64,000 nt of DNA from Aquibium sp. ELW1220 (GTDB taxonomy: Bacteria > Pseudomonadota > Alphaproteobacteria > Rhizobiales > Rhizobiaceae), in the NCBI RefSeq assembly GCF_030398385.1, contig NZ_JAOAOQ010000005.1:1-64000 (forward strand). Reading direction: 5' to 3'. Of the stretch, positions 16,084-26,063 are shown piece by piece. Both the position numbers and the translations under genes were made by a program. The notes under the pieces are model-generated. The model did no database searches. It had not been told where the DNA came from and was given only the letters and a program-made list of their open reading frames with translations. Positions within the stretch are counted from its first letter, which is position 1. Each line of letters opens with the position of its first letter.

Positions 16084-16937
16084 GCCGCCTGCGCCGTCGT
16101 TCCGTAGACGATGCCCTTCTCCTTGAGCCAGCGCCGGTAGGCGACGGAAGAGGCGTCCGCGCGCGTCGGGATCTCCGAGCGCGGCTCGAGCGGCAGCAGC
16201 AGCGGCCGCTGGTTCTCCAGGATGATGCGGTCCTGCAGGAAGATCACCTGCTGGAAGGCGACGAGCTCGGTCACCGTCGAGACGTCGTCGATCAGGAACA
16301 TCACCGGATGGGCGCGGCAGAATTCAGGGTCGACCGGCTGCACGAACAGGCAGATCACGTCCCAGCGGTTGGCCGCGTTCGGGCAGGTCTTGTAAAGCAG
16401 CACCGCGAAGGGATCGGCGACCCGGTACTGGTACTGCGTCATGATGCCTTCCTTGGCCGACAGGGCGGCCTGCGGCTGGAAGAACTGGCAGTTGGTGGCC
16501 CAGACCTCGTCGATGTCGCGGCGGATCTCGGTCGTGTAGTGCAGCACCTCGGTGTGCGGTTCGGCGCCGAGGATGTCGGTGTGCACGAAGGGGAAATGCG
16601 CCATGTCGAGGAAGTTCTCGACCACGCGCGGCGCCGACGACTTCACCGAGATCGCGCCGCAGACGACGAGGCGGCGATCCGCCTCGTCGGCCTCCGGGAT
16701 CGGCAGCACGTCTCGCACCGGTTCTCCGAGCGTCGTCCAGAGATAGCCGTAGCGCAGCCGCACCGGCAGCGCTGCGCCGGTGTCGGTGCGGCGCACGGCG
16801 AAGTCCTCGCCCGTGCGCGCCACGGCGAGGTCGTGGCCGAGCAGGCGGTTGGCGCTCTGCCCCGGCGGAATGTCGGCGAACGCGTCGATGCAGTACCACT
16901 GGTCGAGGGCGGCCTTCTCTGCGGGCTTCAGGTTCAT
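16080..16937 (-). CDS. Rieske-less oxygenase catalytic subunit 1 (NdmC-like)
   Basis: A 285-residue relative of ring-hydroxylating/N-demethylating oxygenase alpha subunits. The mononuclear iron motif D-x2-H-x4-H is intact (Asp111, His114, His119 in NFLDMAHFPFVHTDILG), as is the C-terminal FLQDRIILENQRP. No C-x-H or C-x2-H Rieske motif is present. The N-terminus (LDQWYCIDAF, RLLGHDLAVA) runs straight into RLRYGYLWTTLGEP, so the iron-sulfur core appears cleanly missing. It should need the separate Rieske protein encoded at 24.7 kb. In caffeine-degrading Pseudomonas, NdmC is likewise Rieske-less. It is a paralogue of the gene at 33.0 kb. Confidence 0.85.
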   Translation of the reverse strand: MNLKPAEKAALDQWYCIDAFADIPPGQSANRLLGHDLAVARTGEDFAVRRTDTGAALPVRLRYGYLWTTLGEPVRDVLPIPEADEADRRLVVCGAISVKSSAPRVVENFLDMAHFPFVHTDILGAEPHTEVLHYTTEIRRDIDEVWATNCQFFQPQAALSAKEGIMTQYQYRVADPFAVLLYKTCPNAANRWDVICLFVQPVDPEFCRAHPVMFLIDDVSTVTELVAFQQVIFLQDRIILENQRPLLLPLEPRSEIPTRADASSVAYRRWLKEKGIVYGTTAQAA

Positions 16938-16953
16938 GGTGTCGCTCCGGTGC

Positions 16954-18354
16954 TCAGGCGTCGTAGACACGATCCATCGTGGCGGCGTGTTCGGCAAGGG
17001 CCGCCTCGACGTCGAAACCGACGAACTCGCCCTTCGCGATGACCTGCCGCCCGTTGATGAAGGAATGGTCGACCTTGAACGGCCCGCAAAGGACGAGTGC
17101 GGCCAGCGGGTCGCGCTGGGTGCCCGACAGGCCGAGCTGGCTGCGCTTCACCGCGATGAAGTCGGCGCTCATGCCCGGGGCGAGATATCCGATGTCGTCG
17201 CGGCCGAGCAGGGCCGCGCCGCCGCGCGTGGCCATCGTCAGCGCCTCGCGCGCCGACAGCGCCGACGGCGTGCCGCCGAAGCCGCCGCGCCCGCCCGGCG
17301 CTTCCGAGAGATACTGGTGCGGCGCCACACGCTGCAGCATCAGCGCCAGCCGCGCCTCCATGAACAGGTTCGACGTGTCGTTGGAGGCCGAGCCGTCGAC
17401 GCCGAGGCCGACCTTGACGCCCTTGTCGAGCATCTCGCGCACCTTGGCGATGCCCTGGCCGCAGCGCATGTTGGCGGACGGGCAATGTGCCACGCCGGTG
17501 CCGGTGGCGGCGAAGCGGTCGATCTCGGCGCTGGTCATGAAGATCGAATGCGCGAACCAGACGTCGTCGCCGAGCCAGCCGACGGATTCGGCGAACTCGA
17601 CCGGCCGCATGCCGTAGATGTCGTGGCAATAGGTCTCCTCGAACAGATCTTCGGCCAGATGCGAGTGCAGCCGCACGCCGGGATGGCTGCGCGCGAGGGC
17701 CGCGGCGTTGCGCATCAGGTCGGGCGTCACCGAGAAGGGCGAACAGGGCGCGAGCACGATGCGGCTCATCGAATGGCGCGCGGCGTCGTGGTAGCGGCCG
17801 ATCAGCCGCTCGGCGTCCTTCAGGATCGCGTCCTCGTCCTCCACGCAGCTGTCCGGCGGCAGGCCGCCCTGGCTCTCGCCGCGCGACATGGCGCCGCGCG
17901 CCGCATGGAAGCGCAGCCCGATCTCCCGCGCCGCCTCGATGGTGGAATCGAGCGTGCAGTCGTTGGGCAGGATGTAGAGGTGGTCGGAACTGGTGGTGCA
18001 TCCCGAATGGATGAGCTCGGCCATTGCGACTCTGGCCGAGATGCGGATGGCGTCGTCGTCGAGCCGGGCCCAGATCGGGTAGAGCGTCTTCAGCCAGACG
18101 AGCAGCTCGTCGTCCTGCACCATGACCCGGGTGAGGTTCTGGTACATGTGGTGGTGCGTATTGACCATGCCCGGCATGATCACATGGCCCGACAGGTCGA
18201 GCACGCGGTCGGCTTCGAGCCCGGCCAGCTCGGCGGTGGTGCCGACGGCCGCGATGACGTTGCCGTCGACCAGCATCGCCCCGTCGGCGATCTCGCGGCG
18301 CGCGTCGTCGAAGGTGGCGAGCAGGTCGACGTTCTTCACCAGGAGACGGGCCAT
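16954..18354 (-). CDS. 8-oxoguanine deaminase family amidohydrolase
   Basis: 466 residues, very similar from memory to the characterised Pseudomonas aeruginosa 8-oxoguanine deaminase. Shared stretches include PGMVNTHHHMYQNLTR (metal HxH), LYPIWARL, SGCTTSSDHLY, SQGGLPP, LAPCSPFSVTPDLMR and VGLGVDGSASND with the metal Asp. The reaction would be 8-oxoguanine to urate plus ammonia. It lies 16 bases before the oxygenase subunit gene and 9 bases after the ABC permease gene, within one leftward operon. Related triazine or hydroxy-purine deaminases are the main alternative. Confidence 0.85.
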   Translation of the reverse strand: MARLLVKNVDLLATFDDARREIADGAMLVDGNVIAAVGTTAELAGLEADRVLDLSGHVIMPGMVNTHHHMYQNLTRVMVQDDELLVWLKTLYPIWARLDDDAIRISARVAMAELIHSGCTTSSDHLYILPNDCTLDSTIEAAREIGLRFHAARGAMSRGESQGGLPPDSCVEDEDAILKDAERLIGRYHDAARHSMSRIVLAPCSPFSVTPDLMRNAAALARSHPGVRLHSHLAEDLFEETYCHDIYGMRPVEFAESVGWLGDDVWFAHSIFMTSAEIDRFAATGTGVAHCPSANMRCGQGIAKVREMLDKGVKVGLGVDGSASNDTSNLFMEARLALMLQRVAPHQYLSEAPGGRGGFGGTPSALSAREALTMATRGGAALLGRDDIGYLAPGMSADFIAVKRSQLGLSGTQRDPLAALVLCGPFKVDHSFINGRQVIAKGEFVGFDVEAALAEHAATMDRVYDA

Positions 18355-18363
18355 CTGGACCTC

Positions 18364-19299
18364 CTAGCGCACGTCGCGAAAATAGGGCTCGCCGAGGGCT
18401 GCGGGCGCGGCCATCAGGCGGCGCATCCTCTGCCAGGCGAGCACCGGAACGATGATCATGGCAATGGTACCGAGATAGGGCAGCATCGACAGGACCGGCG
18501 AGGGGATCGGCCAGTTGCGCGCCTGACCGACGAAGCCGAGCGAGGTGATGAGGCCGAAGAGCAAAGCCGCTGCCACCGCGTTGATCGGCCGGTAGCCGGC
18601 AAAGATCACCAGCGACACCGCGATCCAGCCGCGACCCGCCACGACGCCCTCCGACCAGGAGGGCACGAAGGCGAGCGTGAGATAGGCGCCGGCACCGGCC
18701 GCAAGCGCCGCACCCGCCGAGACGTACCAGAAGCGCATCGCCTGGACCGGGATTCCGGCGGCGTCGGCCGCGGCCGGGTTCTCGCCGACGGCGCGCATGT
18801 CGAGCCCGTGCTTGGTGCGGAACATCAGCCAGTGCAGCGCCACCGGCAGGATGATGTAGATCAGGTAGACGAGGATGTTCTGGGTGAACAGCGCGCGACC
18901 GAGAAGCGGAATGTCGCTGAGATAGGGGATCGCGATCGGCGGGAAGGTGGCAGGCGCCGGTGTGCCGGAATAGGCGCGCCCGATGGTGGCCGCCATGCCG
19001 GTGCCCATCAGGGTGAGCGCGAGGCCGCACAGGACCTGGTTGGCGCGCAGATAGACGGTGGTGGCGGCGAAGACCATGCCGAAGAAGAAGCCGACGACCA
19101 TCGCCAGCGCGAAGCCGAGCATCGGGTTGGGCGTGGCGACGACGGTGGCGATGCCGGTGACGGCGCCGAGCGCCATCAGCCCCTCGACGCCGAGATTGAC
19201 CACGCCGACGCGCTCGGCGAGCACCTCGCCCAGCGCCGCCAGCGCCAGCACGCCGCCGGCCAGAATCGAGGTCTGGATGATGCCCGCGATGATGTCCAT
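18364..19299 (-). CDS. ABC transporter permease, nucleoside (BmpA/PnrA-system) type, second subunit
   Basis: 311 residues with about nine hydrophobic segments. ERVGVVNLGVEGLMALGAV is the hallmark of the YufQ/NupQ-type permease that pairs with BMP-family binding proteins. I chose the ATG at 19299, five bases after the stop of the first permease gene; the open frame extending further upstream lies inside that gene. It forms the membrane channel with the preceding permease. Confidence 0.88.
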   Translation of the reverse strand: MDIIAGIIQTSILAGGVLALAALGEVLAERVGVVNLGVEGLMALGAVTGIATVVATPNPMLGFALAMVVGFFFGMVFAATTVYLRANQVLCGLALTLMGTGMAATIGRAYSGTPAPATFPPIAIPYLSDIPLLGRALFTQNILVYLIYIILPVALHWLMFRTKHGLDMRAVGENPAAADAAGIPVQAMRFWYVSAGAALAAGAGAYLTLAFVPSWSEGVVAGRGWIAVSLVIFAGYRPINAVAAALLFGLITSLGFVGQARNWPIPSPVLSMLPYLGTIAMIIVPVLAWQRMRRLMAAPAALGEPYFRDVR

Positions 19300-19304
19300 C
19301 CAGA

Positions 19305-20342
19305 TCAGCCCCTCACGATGCGGTAGCGGGCGAGCTCGTCGCCGATGGCGGTGTAGAACAGGATCAGGCCGGTGATGGCGAGCACGGTCGAGACCGTGAT
19401 GCCCTGTGTCTGCAGCACGATGCCGGAATTGAGGATCACCGCCATCAGCGCCGCCGCCGGCAGCACGCCGATCGGCGAGGAGCGCGCCAGCACCGCGACC
19501 ATGATCCCGAGATAGCCGAAATTGTTGGAGATGCCGCCCTGCAGCCGGTGCACCGTGCCGGCCACCTCGAACATGCCGGCAAGCCCGGCGATGGCGCCGG
19601 ACAGCAGCATGACAACGATCAGGTGGCGGCGGAACGGCATGCCGGCATAGCGCGCGGCCTGTGGATTGGAGCCGGCGATGCGCACCTCGTAGCCCCAGCG
19701 GGTGAAGGCGAAGAGCGCGGCGACCAGGAGCACCACCACCCCCGCCACCGGCAGGCCCCAGTGCACGATGCCCCAGAATTCGGGCACCTCGTGCGGCAGC
19801 CTGGCCGTGGTGGCGAGCGCGCGGCCGCTCGGATCGAGCCAGGGGCCGGTCGCGACCCAATAGACCATCAGGGTCGCCACGAAGTTGAGGAGCAGCGTCG
19901 TGATCAGCTCGTTGACGTCGGCATAGGCGCGCGCCAGCGTCGGCACCAGGATCCAGATCGCCCCGCCGATGGCGCCGGCAACGAACATCAGCGGCAGGAT
20001 GACCGCCGTCGGTCCCGGAACGAAGAGGGCCACGCCGGTCGCGGCGAAGGCGCCGGCATAGAACTGGCCTTCCGCGCCGATGTTCTGGGCGCCGATCTTC
20101 TGGCCGACCGCCACCGCGAGGCCGGTGAAGATCAGCGGGATGACCAGCAGCCCGACATCCTCCAGCCCGTAGCTCGAGCCGAAGGTGGTGCGCAGAACCT
20201 GCCAGCCGAGAGCCAGCGGGTTGAAGCCGAGCGCGGCGAGCACGATGCCGGCCGTCACCAGGGCGAGCACGATGGCCATGCCGCGCGCGGCGAAGGCTAC
20301 CGAGGGCGGTGCCGAGGGAATGCGCTGGATGCGGTAGGCCAT
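19305..20342 (-). CDS. ABC transporter permease, nucleoside type, first subunit
   Basis: 345 residues, with about ten hydrophobic segments. Family landmarks are GLAVAVGQKIGAQNIGAEGQFYAGA and RIAGSNPQAARYAGMP (cytoplasmic coupling region), as in YufP/NupP-type permeases of purine nucleoside importers. It starts three bases after the ATPase gene stop. With the second permease, the ATPase and the binding protein it makes a complete importer dedicated to the purine cluster. Confidence 0.88.
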   Translation of the reverse strand: MAYRIQRIPSAPPSVAFAARGMAIVLALVTAGIVLAALGFNPLALGWQVLRTTFGSSYGLEDVGLLVIPLIFTGLAVAVGQKIGAQNIGAEGQFYAGAFAATGVALFVPGPTAVILPLMFVAGAIGGAIWILVPTLARAYADVNELITTLLLNFVATLMVYWVATGPWLDPSGRALATTARLPHEVPEFWGIVHWGLPVAGVVVLLVAALFAFTRWGYEVRIAGSNPQAARYAGMPFRRHLIVVMLLSGAIAGLAGMFEVAGTVHRLQGGISNNFGYLGIMVAVLARSSPIGVLPAAALMAVILNSGIVLQTQGITVSTVLAITGLILFYTAIGDELARYRIVRG

Positions 20343-20345
20343 GCC

Positions 20346-21944
<1,599 letters not shown>

Positions 21945-21957
21945 GGTCTTTGCGCGA

Positions 21958-23073
21958 TCAGAGGCCGGTGACGCCTTCGATCGACCAGTCCCAGTTGTAG
22001 AGCTCGACCTCGGTCATGCGATGGCCGGCCGCGACCTTGACGTTGCCCTTGGCATCCTTGATCTCGCCCTCGAACGGGCTCCAGCCGCCCATGATCTTGT
22101 CGCGGATGGCGTCGGCCTGCGCGGCCGCCTCGGCCGGCACGGTCTCGCCCCAGGCGTCGCGGTCGACGCCCTTGCCGATCGGCAGGATGTCCTCGGTGGG
22201 CGTCCACTCGCCGGCGATGCGACGGCGCACCTGCTCGACGTACCAGGCGCTGAAGTCGACCACGATCGAGGAGATGTAGGCCTGCGGGCCGTAGCGGCGG
22301 ATGTCGGTGTTCCACATCACGGCCTTGGCGCCGCGCTGCTCGGCGACCTGCAGGTAGGCGGCTTCGTCCATGATGCCGAAGAGCACGTCGGCGCCGTTGT
22401 CGATCAGCGCCGTGCCGGCCTGGGCCGCCGCCTGCGGGTCGAACCAGGAGTTGATGACGATCGCCTGCAGCGTCGCGTCCGGCTTCACCGTGCGAGCGCC
22501 CATCAGGAAGGCATTGGTGCCGGAATAGACCGACGGCACCGGGAAGGAGGCGACGTAGCCAAGCTTGCCCGACTTCGACATCAGGCCAGCCGCGACGCCG
22601 GCGATGTAGGACGGGTACCAGTGGGCGACGTAGTAGGTGCCGAGATTGTCGAGCGGGTTGCGACCGTCGCACTCGTAGAAGGCCACGTCCGGCGTGCGCT
22701 TGGCGACGTCGTAGATGAAGTCGCCGTAGTTCGAGTTGGCGATGATCATGTTCGCGCCTTCGGCGGCGAACTGTCGGAAGATGCGGCTGGCGTCGGCCGA
22801 ATAAGGCACGTTCTCGACGAACAGCGTCTTGGCCTTCGGGAAGGCGGCGGCGACGGCCTGGCGCCCGAGATCGTGCGCATAGGTCCAGCCTTCGTCGGCG
22901 GTCGGGCCGACATAGCCCCAGGCGATAACGGCATCCTCCTCGGCCACGGCCGGCAGCGGTGCTGCGGCGCGGGCGGGCGAAATCAGCCCGCTCTTCGGGA
23001 GCAGCAGCGATGCGCCGGCGGCGGCGCCGATGTTGAGGAAGCCTCGGCGTGTCAGGTCACGTATCTTGATCAT
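21958..23073 (-). CDS. BMP-family (PnrA-like) ABC transporter substrate-binding protein, Tat-exported
   Basis: 371 residues starting with a twin-arginine signal (LTRRGFLNIG) that ends near SPARAAA. The mature protein has family features such as EGWTYAHDLGRQAV, IIANSNYGDF and VLFGIMDEAAYLQVAEQ. BMP proteins bind nucleosides or purines. The ATG at 23073 follows an AAAGGA site; the open frame upstream overlaps the deaminase gene and is not the gene. Tat rather than lipoprotein export is a small peculiarity. Confidence 0.88.
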   Translation of the reverse strand: MIKIRDLTRRGFLNIGAAAGASLLLPKSGLISPARAAAPLPAVAEEDAVIAWGYVGPTADEGWTYAHDLGRQAVAAAFPKAKTLFVENVPYSADASRIFRQFAAEGANMIIANSNYGDFIYDVAKRTPDVAFYECDGRNPLDNLGTYYVAHWYPSYIAGVAAGLMSKSGKLGYVASFPVPSVYSGTNAFLMGARTVKPDATLQAIVINSWFDPQAAAQAGTALIDNGADVLFGIMDEAAYLQVAEQRGAKAVMWNTDIRRYGPQAYISSIVVDFSAWYVEQVRRRIAGEWTPTEDILPIGKGVDRDAWGETVPAEAAAQADAIRDKIMGGWSPFEGEIKDAKGNVKVAAGHRMTEVELYNWDWSIEGVTGL

Positions 23074-23099
23074 GGTGGGTCCTTTGCGGTTGCGGCGGT

Positions 23100-24149
23100 T
23101 CAGGCTTGAGAGGTGTGGTCGGCGACGAGCCGGTCGATCTCGGCCGACCAGTCGGCCTTCCAGCGTCGTTTCGTGTCCGGGTCGAGCCAGGAGGCTTCGA
23201 GGCCGGCGAGCGCGATCCGGCCGAGCGTTTCCGGCGAAAGGGCGAAGTTGCGGGCGATCAGCGCGTATTCGCGGTCGAGCGTGGTGCCGAACATCGGCGG
23301 ATCGTCGGAATGGATGGTGACGTTGAGCCCGGCCTCGATCATGCGGCGGATCGCGTGGTCGGGGGATCCGAGGTCGCGCCACACGGTGGTAGCCAGCGTC
23401 GTGCTCGGGCAGCAGGTGAAGGGGATGCGGCTCTCGCGGCAGCGCGCGACGAGGTCGGCGTCGTCCACGACATGGTAGCCATGGTCGATGCGCGAGACGC
23501 CGAGGAGGTCGATGCTGTCGCGGACGAAGGTCGCCGGCCCGCCCTCGCCGGCATGGGCCGTCACGTTGAGGCCTGCCGCTCTGGCGCGCTCCCACAGCCC
23601 GGCGAAGGGAGCGGGCGGGAATGGCGCCTCGTTGTAATCGAGGCCGATGCCGATGACCTGTGCCGGGCGTTCGGACAGCACCATGTCGAGGAAGCGCTCG
23701 CCGCGCTCGGGACCGAGTTCACGGCTGTGCGCCGGGATGAGCGTCGCCACGAGGCCGTAGCTTTCCTTCGCGCGGCGGAAGCCGTCGAGGATCCCTTCGA
23801 GCATGGTCGAATAAGCGACACCATGCGCCAGGTGCGCATGCGGGCTGAAGAACAGTTCCACGTATCGCGCGCCGGCCAGCGCGCAGCGCTCCAGCGCCTC
23901 GAAGGTGACGCGCGAGAAGTCGGCCGCGTCCCGGATAGAGGCGCATACGAGGTCGTAGATGGCGAGGAAGTCGGGCAGGTTGCCGTAGCTGTAGAGATCG
24001 CTCGTCCGCTTGCCGGCTGGCAGCGCCACGCCGTTCTTCTCGGCGAGATCGGCAAATGTTGCAGCGGAGACGGCGCCCTCGAGATGCAGATGCAGCTCGA
24101 CCTTCGGCAATGCCCTGACGAAACCCTCGACCGACATCGTTCTATCCAT
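23100..24149 (-). CDS. Adenosine deaminase family protein
   Basis: About 349 residues. Zinc motif VELHLHLEGA is near residue 20, followed by HAGEGG, IDHGYHV and SDDPPMFGT, the last containing the catalytic Asp pair of adenosine/adenine deaminases. The reaction would be adenosine (or adenine or an N-substituted relative) to inosine and ammonia. It is the first gene of the leftward operon, so it is read from the divergent promoter. Two ATGs (24149, 24137) are possible; neither has a strong ribosome site. Confidence 0.85.
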   Translation of the reverse strand: MDRTMSVEGFVRALPKVELHLHLEGAVSAATFADLAEKNGVALPAGKRTSDLYSYGNLPDFLAIYDLVCASIRDAADFSRVTFEALERCALAGARYVELFFSPHAHLAHGVAYSTMLEGILDGFRRAKESYGLVATLIPAHSRELGPERGERFLDMVLSERPAQVIGIGLDYNEAPFPPAPFAGLWERARAAGLNVTAHAGEGGPATFVRDSIDLLGVSRIDHGYHVVDDADLVARCRESRIPFTCCPSTTLATTVWRDLGSPDHAIRRMIEAGLNVTIHSDDPPMFGTTLDREYALIARNFALSPETLGRIALAGLEASWLDPDTKRRWKADWSAEIDRLVADHTSQA

Positions 24150-24275
24150 GACACACGGCATCAACGGGCCGTTCGAGGTCCCCGGAAGGCAGGATGTCTG
24201 CGTCTGACTTGTTCGACATTTTGCCTCCGCGCGTACCGTTCCGGGTGCCATAGCGCAACAATATGCAGGCCGGCA

Positions 24276-24291
24276 GGGCTTGCACAAGCCC
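24276..24291. promoter_or_regulatory. Operator candidate in the divergent purine promoter
   Basis: GGGCTTG-CA-CAAGCCC is a seven-base inverted repeat in the middle of the 239-base gap that separates the leftward and rightward purine operons. It could be the site of the LysR protein encoded at 27.9 kb or of another regulator. The gap also holds GTCAAACGC at 24319 (GCGTTTGAC on the minus strand). Confidence 0.45.
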
Positions 24292-24388
24292 CAAAATGAT
24301 GGCTAATTAGACAGAGAAGTCAAACGCCCAACAAATAGGCAGGAAGGCTGAAAAGCAGGCTCGCGGTGATGAGGAATATGGCGCTGAC

Positions 24389-24661
24389 ATGGTTTTGACC
24401 CGAACCGTCCGGCTCTCCTTCGAGGGCCGCTTCGTCGTGTCGAGCTTCGTCGACTTCGCCGCGCGCCGCGCCGCGCGGCTGGATATCGATGCCCGTGTGC
24501 TGCGCGCCGACGATCATGTCGTCACCGTCGACGTCACCGGCCAGCACGACCTGATCGACGCTTTCGAGATGGCCTGCAGCCTCGGGCCTCTCGACTGCCT
24601 GGTTCTGGACTGCAGGAGCACGGCGCAGGCCGTGTCGGAGATGGAGACGAGCGACCGATGA
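24389..24661 (+). CDS. Acylphosphatase-like small protein, catalytic residues apparently lost
   Basis: 90 residues. The spacing of FEGRFVVSSF, AARRAARLDIDARV, VVTVDVTGQHDLIDAFE and SLGPLDCLVLDC follows the acylphosphatase fold (GRVQGVGFR, then ArelGltGwV, then GP). The catalytic Arg position is Val and the catalytic Asn is absent, so an enzyme role is doubtful. Its last four bases overlap the Rieske gene, so it is the first gene of a coupled trio with the Rieske and GST-like proteins. A structural or scaffolding role is possible. The fold call is by eye and needs a profile search. Confidence 0.5.
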   Translation: MVLTRTVRLSFEGRFVVSSFVDFAARRAARLDIDARVLRADDHVVTVDVTGQHDLIDAFEMACSLGPLDCLVLDCRSTAQAVSEMETSDR

Positions 24662-25392
24662 GTTTGGCACCAGGATGGCACCCCGTCGCCCTTTCGGGCT
24701 CCATCGATCCCGGTACTTCGGCCGGGACCCACCTCGCAGGGCGGGAGTACGTGGTCTGGCGCGACAATTCAGGCCTCGCGCATGTGTGGGAGGACCGCTG
24801 CCCGCACCGCGGCATGAAGCTCTCCTTCGGCTTCGTGCGCGGCGACCACATCGCCTGCCTCTATCATGGCTGGCAGTACGATACGGCCGGCCGCTGCCGC
24901 TACATCCCCGCCCATCCCGATCTCGAGGTGCCGGCGACGATCACCGTCCCGGTCTTCGCCACGGTCGAGGCCTGCGGCATGATCTGGACGACCACGGACG
25001 CCGACCCCGACCGCGCCGCGCCGCCGCCGGGTGACGGCGAGACGGTGCCGGTCGCGAGCCTGCACGCGGCTTGCGGGACCGAGGGGCTGCTCGACGCCGT
25101 CCGCGCAATGCCGGCCGCGCCCTTCGTGGCAGGCACAGCCGGCTGGGAACTCTCGCAGGTCGGTGGGACCCTGTGGCGGCTGACCGTCGGCGGAGACACG
25201 CTGTTGCTCGGGGTGCAACGGCTGGGCGACCAGCGCTCGGCGCTGCATGTTGCGATCGAGGGCAGTGCTGCGATCTATGCGGGCGCCGGGCAGGCGCACT
25301 GGCATGCGTGGATCCGCGCGTTGCGGCATCGGCTGGGCGCTGGGCCGGCGGTCGGCGCGCGTCCCGCGGCGGCAATGGCGGAGGCGGTGTGA
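24658..25392 (+). CDS. Stand-alone Rieske protein with degenerate oxygenase C-terminus
   Basis: 244 residues. The Rieske [2Fe-2S] motifs are intact: Cys48-x-His50 (CPHR) and Cys67-x2-His70 (CLYHGW), followed by YIPAHPDLEVP, all typical of oxygenase alpha subunits. The rest (about residues 110-244) lacks the D-x2-H-x4-H iron site. It still ends like an alpha subunit (HWHAWIRALRHRLG). It is thus the complement of the two Rieske-less catalytic subunits at 16.1 and 33.0 kb and should supply their electrons, as the extra Rieske domain of NdmD does for NdmC. The ATG overlaps the preceding stop (ATGA). Confidence 0.85.
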   Translation: MSLAPGWHPVALSGSIDPGTSAGTHLAGREYVVWRDNSGLAHVWEDRCPHRGMKLSFGFVRGDHIACLYHGWQYDTAGRCRYIPAHPDLEVPATITVPVFATVEACGMIWTTTDADPDRAAPPPGDGETVPVASLHAACGTEGLLDAVRAMPAAPFVAGTAGWELSQVGGTLWRLTVGGDTLLLGVQRLGDQRSALHVAIEGSAAIYAGAGQAHWHAWIRALRHRLGAGPAVGARPAAAMAEAV

Positions 25393-26021
25393 TGGCGCTG
25401 GTGCTCTACAATTACGACCTCGACGAGAACTGCTACAAGGTTCGCCTGGCGCTCTCGATGCTGACGATCGAACACGAGATCGTTGCCGTGAACGCCTTCC
25501 CCGGCAAGGAGCAGGAGACGCCGCCCTTCCTGGCCATGAACCCGATGGGCACGCTGCCGATCCTGAAGGACGGCGACCTGACGCTGTTCGGCGCCGAGGC
25601 GATCCTGGCGTATCTTTCGCGGTCGCAGGACGGGTCGGGTCGCTGGCTTCCGGCCGATGGCGCGGGCTTCGCTCTGTCGATGCAATGGCTCCTCTTCGCG
25701 GCAGGCGATCTGTCGGTCGCCACGCGGGCGCGGGCCAACGCGCTGTTCGGAACGCCGGGCGACGAGGCGGCGTTGCGGGCTGGTGCGCGCCGCGCGATCG
25801 GCGCCATGGAGGATGCGATGACCGTAAACGGCTTTGCCGGTCAGGACTGGTTCGCAGGCCCCGCGCCGACCATTGCCGACGTCGCGCTCTTCCCGGCCTT
25901 CGTGCTCAGCCGCGATTTCGGCGTCGACCACGACGAGTATCCCGCACTGCGCAAATGGGCGCGGCGCTTCCGGGCGCTTCCCGGCTTCCTCACCATGCCG
26001 GGCATCCCGGACTATCACTGA
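25392..26021 (+). CDS. Glutathione S-transferase-like protein (NdmE-like candidate)
   Basis: 209 residues. Thioredoxin-fold N-terminal domain with DENCYKVRLALSML and NPMGTLPILKDGDLTLFGAEAILAYL (the GST proline and the Glu/Ser-type glutathione site), then an all-helical C-terminal domain with APTIADVALFPAF. The start overlaps the Rieske stop by one base (TGATG). In the 7-methylxanthine demethylase complex the GST-like NdmE has a structural role holding NdmC and NdmD together. Coupling to the Rieske gene suggests the same here, but an ordinary GST cannot be excluded. Confidence 0.8.
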   Translation: MALVLYNYDLDENCYKVRLALSMLTIEHEIVAVNAFPGKEQETPPFLAMNPMGTLPILKDGDLTLFGAEAILAYLSRSQDGSGRWLPADGAGFALSMQWLLFAAGDLSVATRARANALFGTPGDEAALRAGARRAIGAMEDAMTVNGFAGQDWFAGPAPTIADVALFPAFVLSRDFGVDHDEYPALRKWARRFRALPGFLTMPGIPDYH

Positions 26022-26063
26022 CGGCCATCGCCGCCGGCCGCACCGCCAGACACGAGGATCACC

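Noticed and set aside
16780-19326. An 848-codon plus-strand frame through the deaminase and permease genes
   Set aside because: Antisense shadow of the 8-oxoguanine deaminase and permease genes, with no recognisable motif.
24150-24388. Possible purine riboswitch in front of the purine operons
   Set aside because: I could not find a conserved purine-aptamer core or a three-way junction; the gap is better explained as a divergent promoter with an operator.
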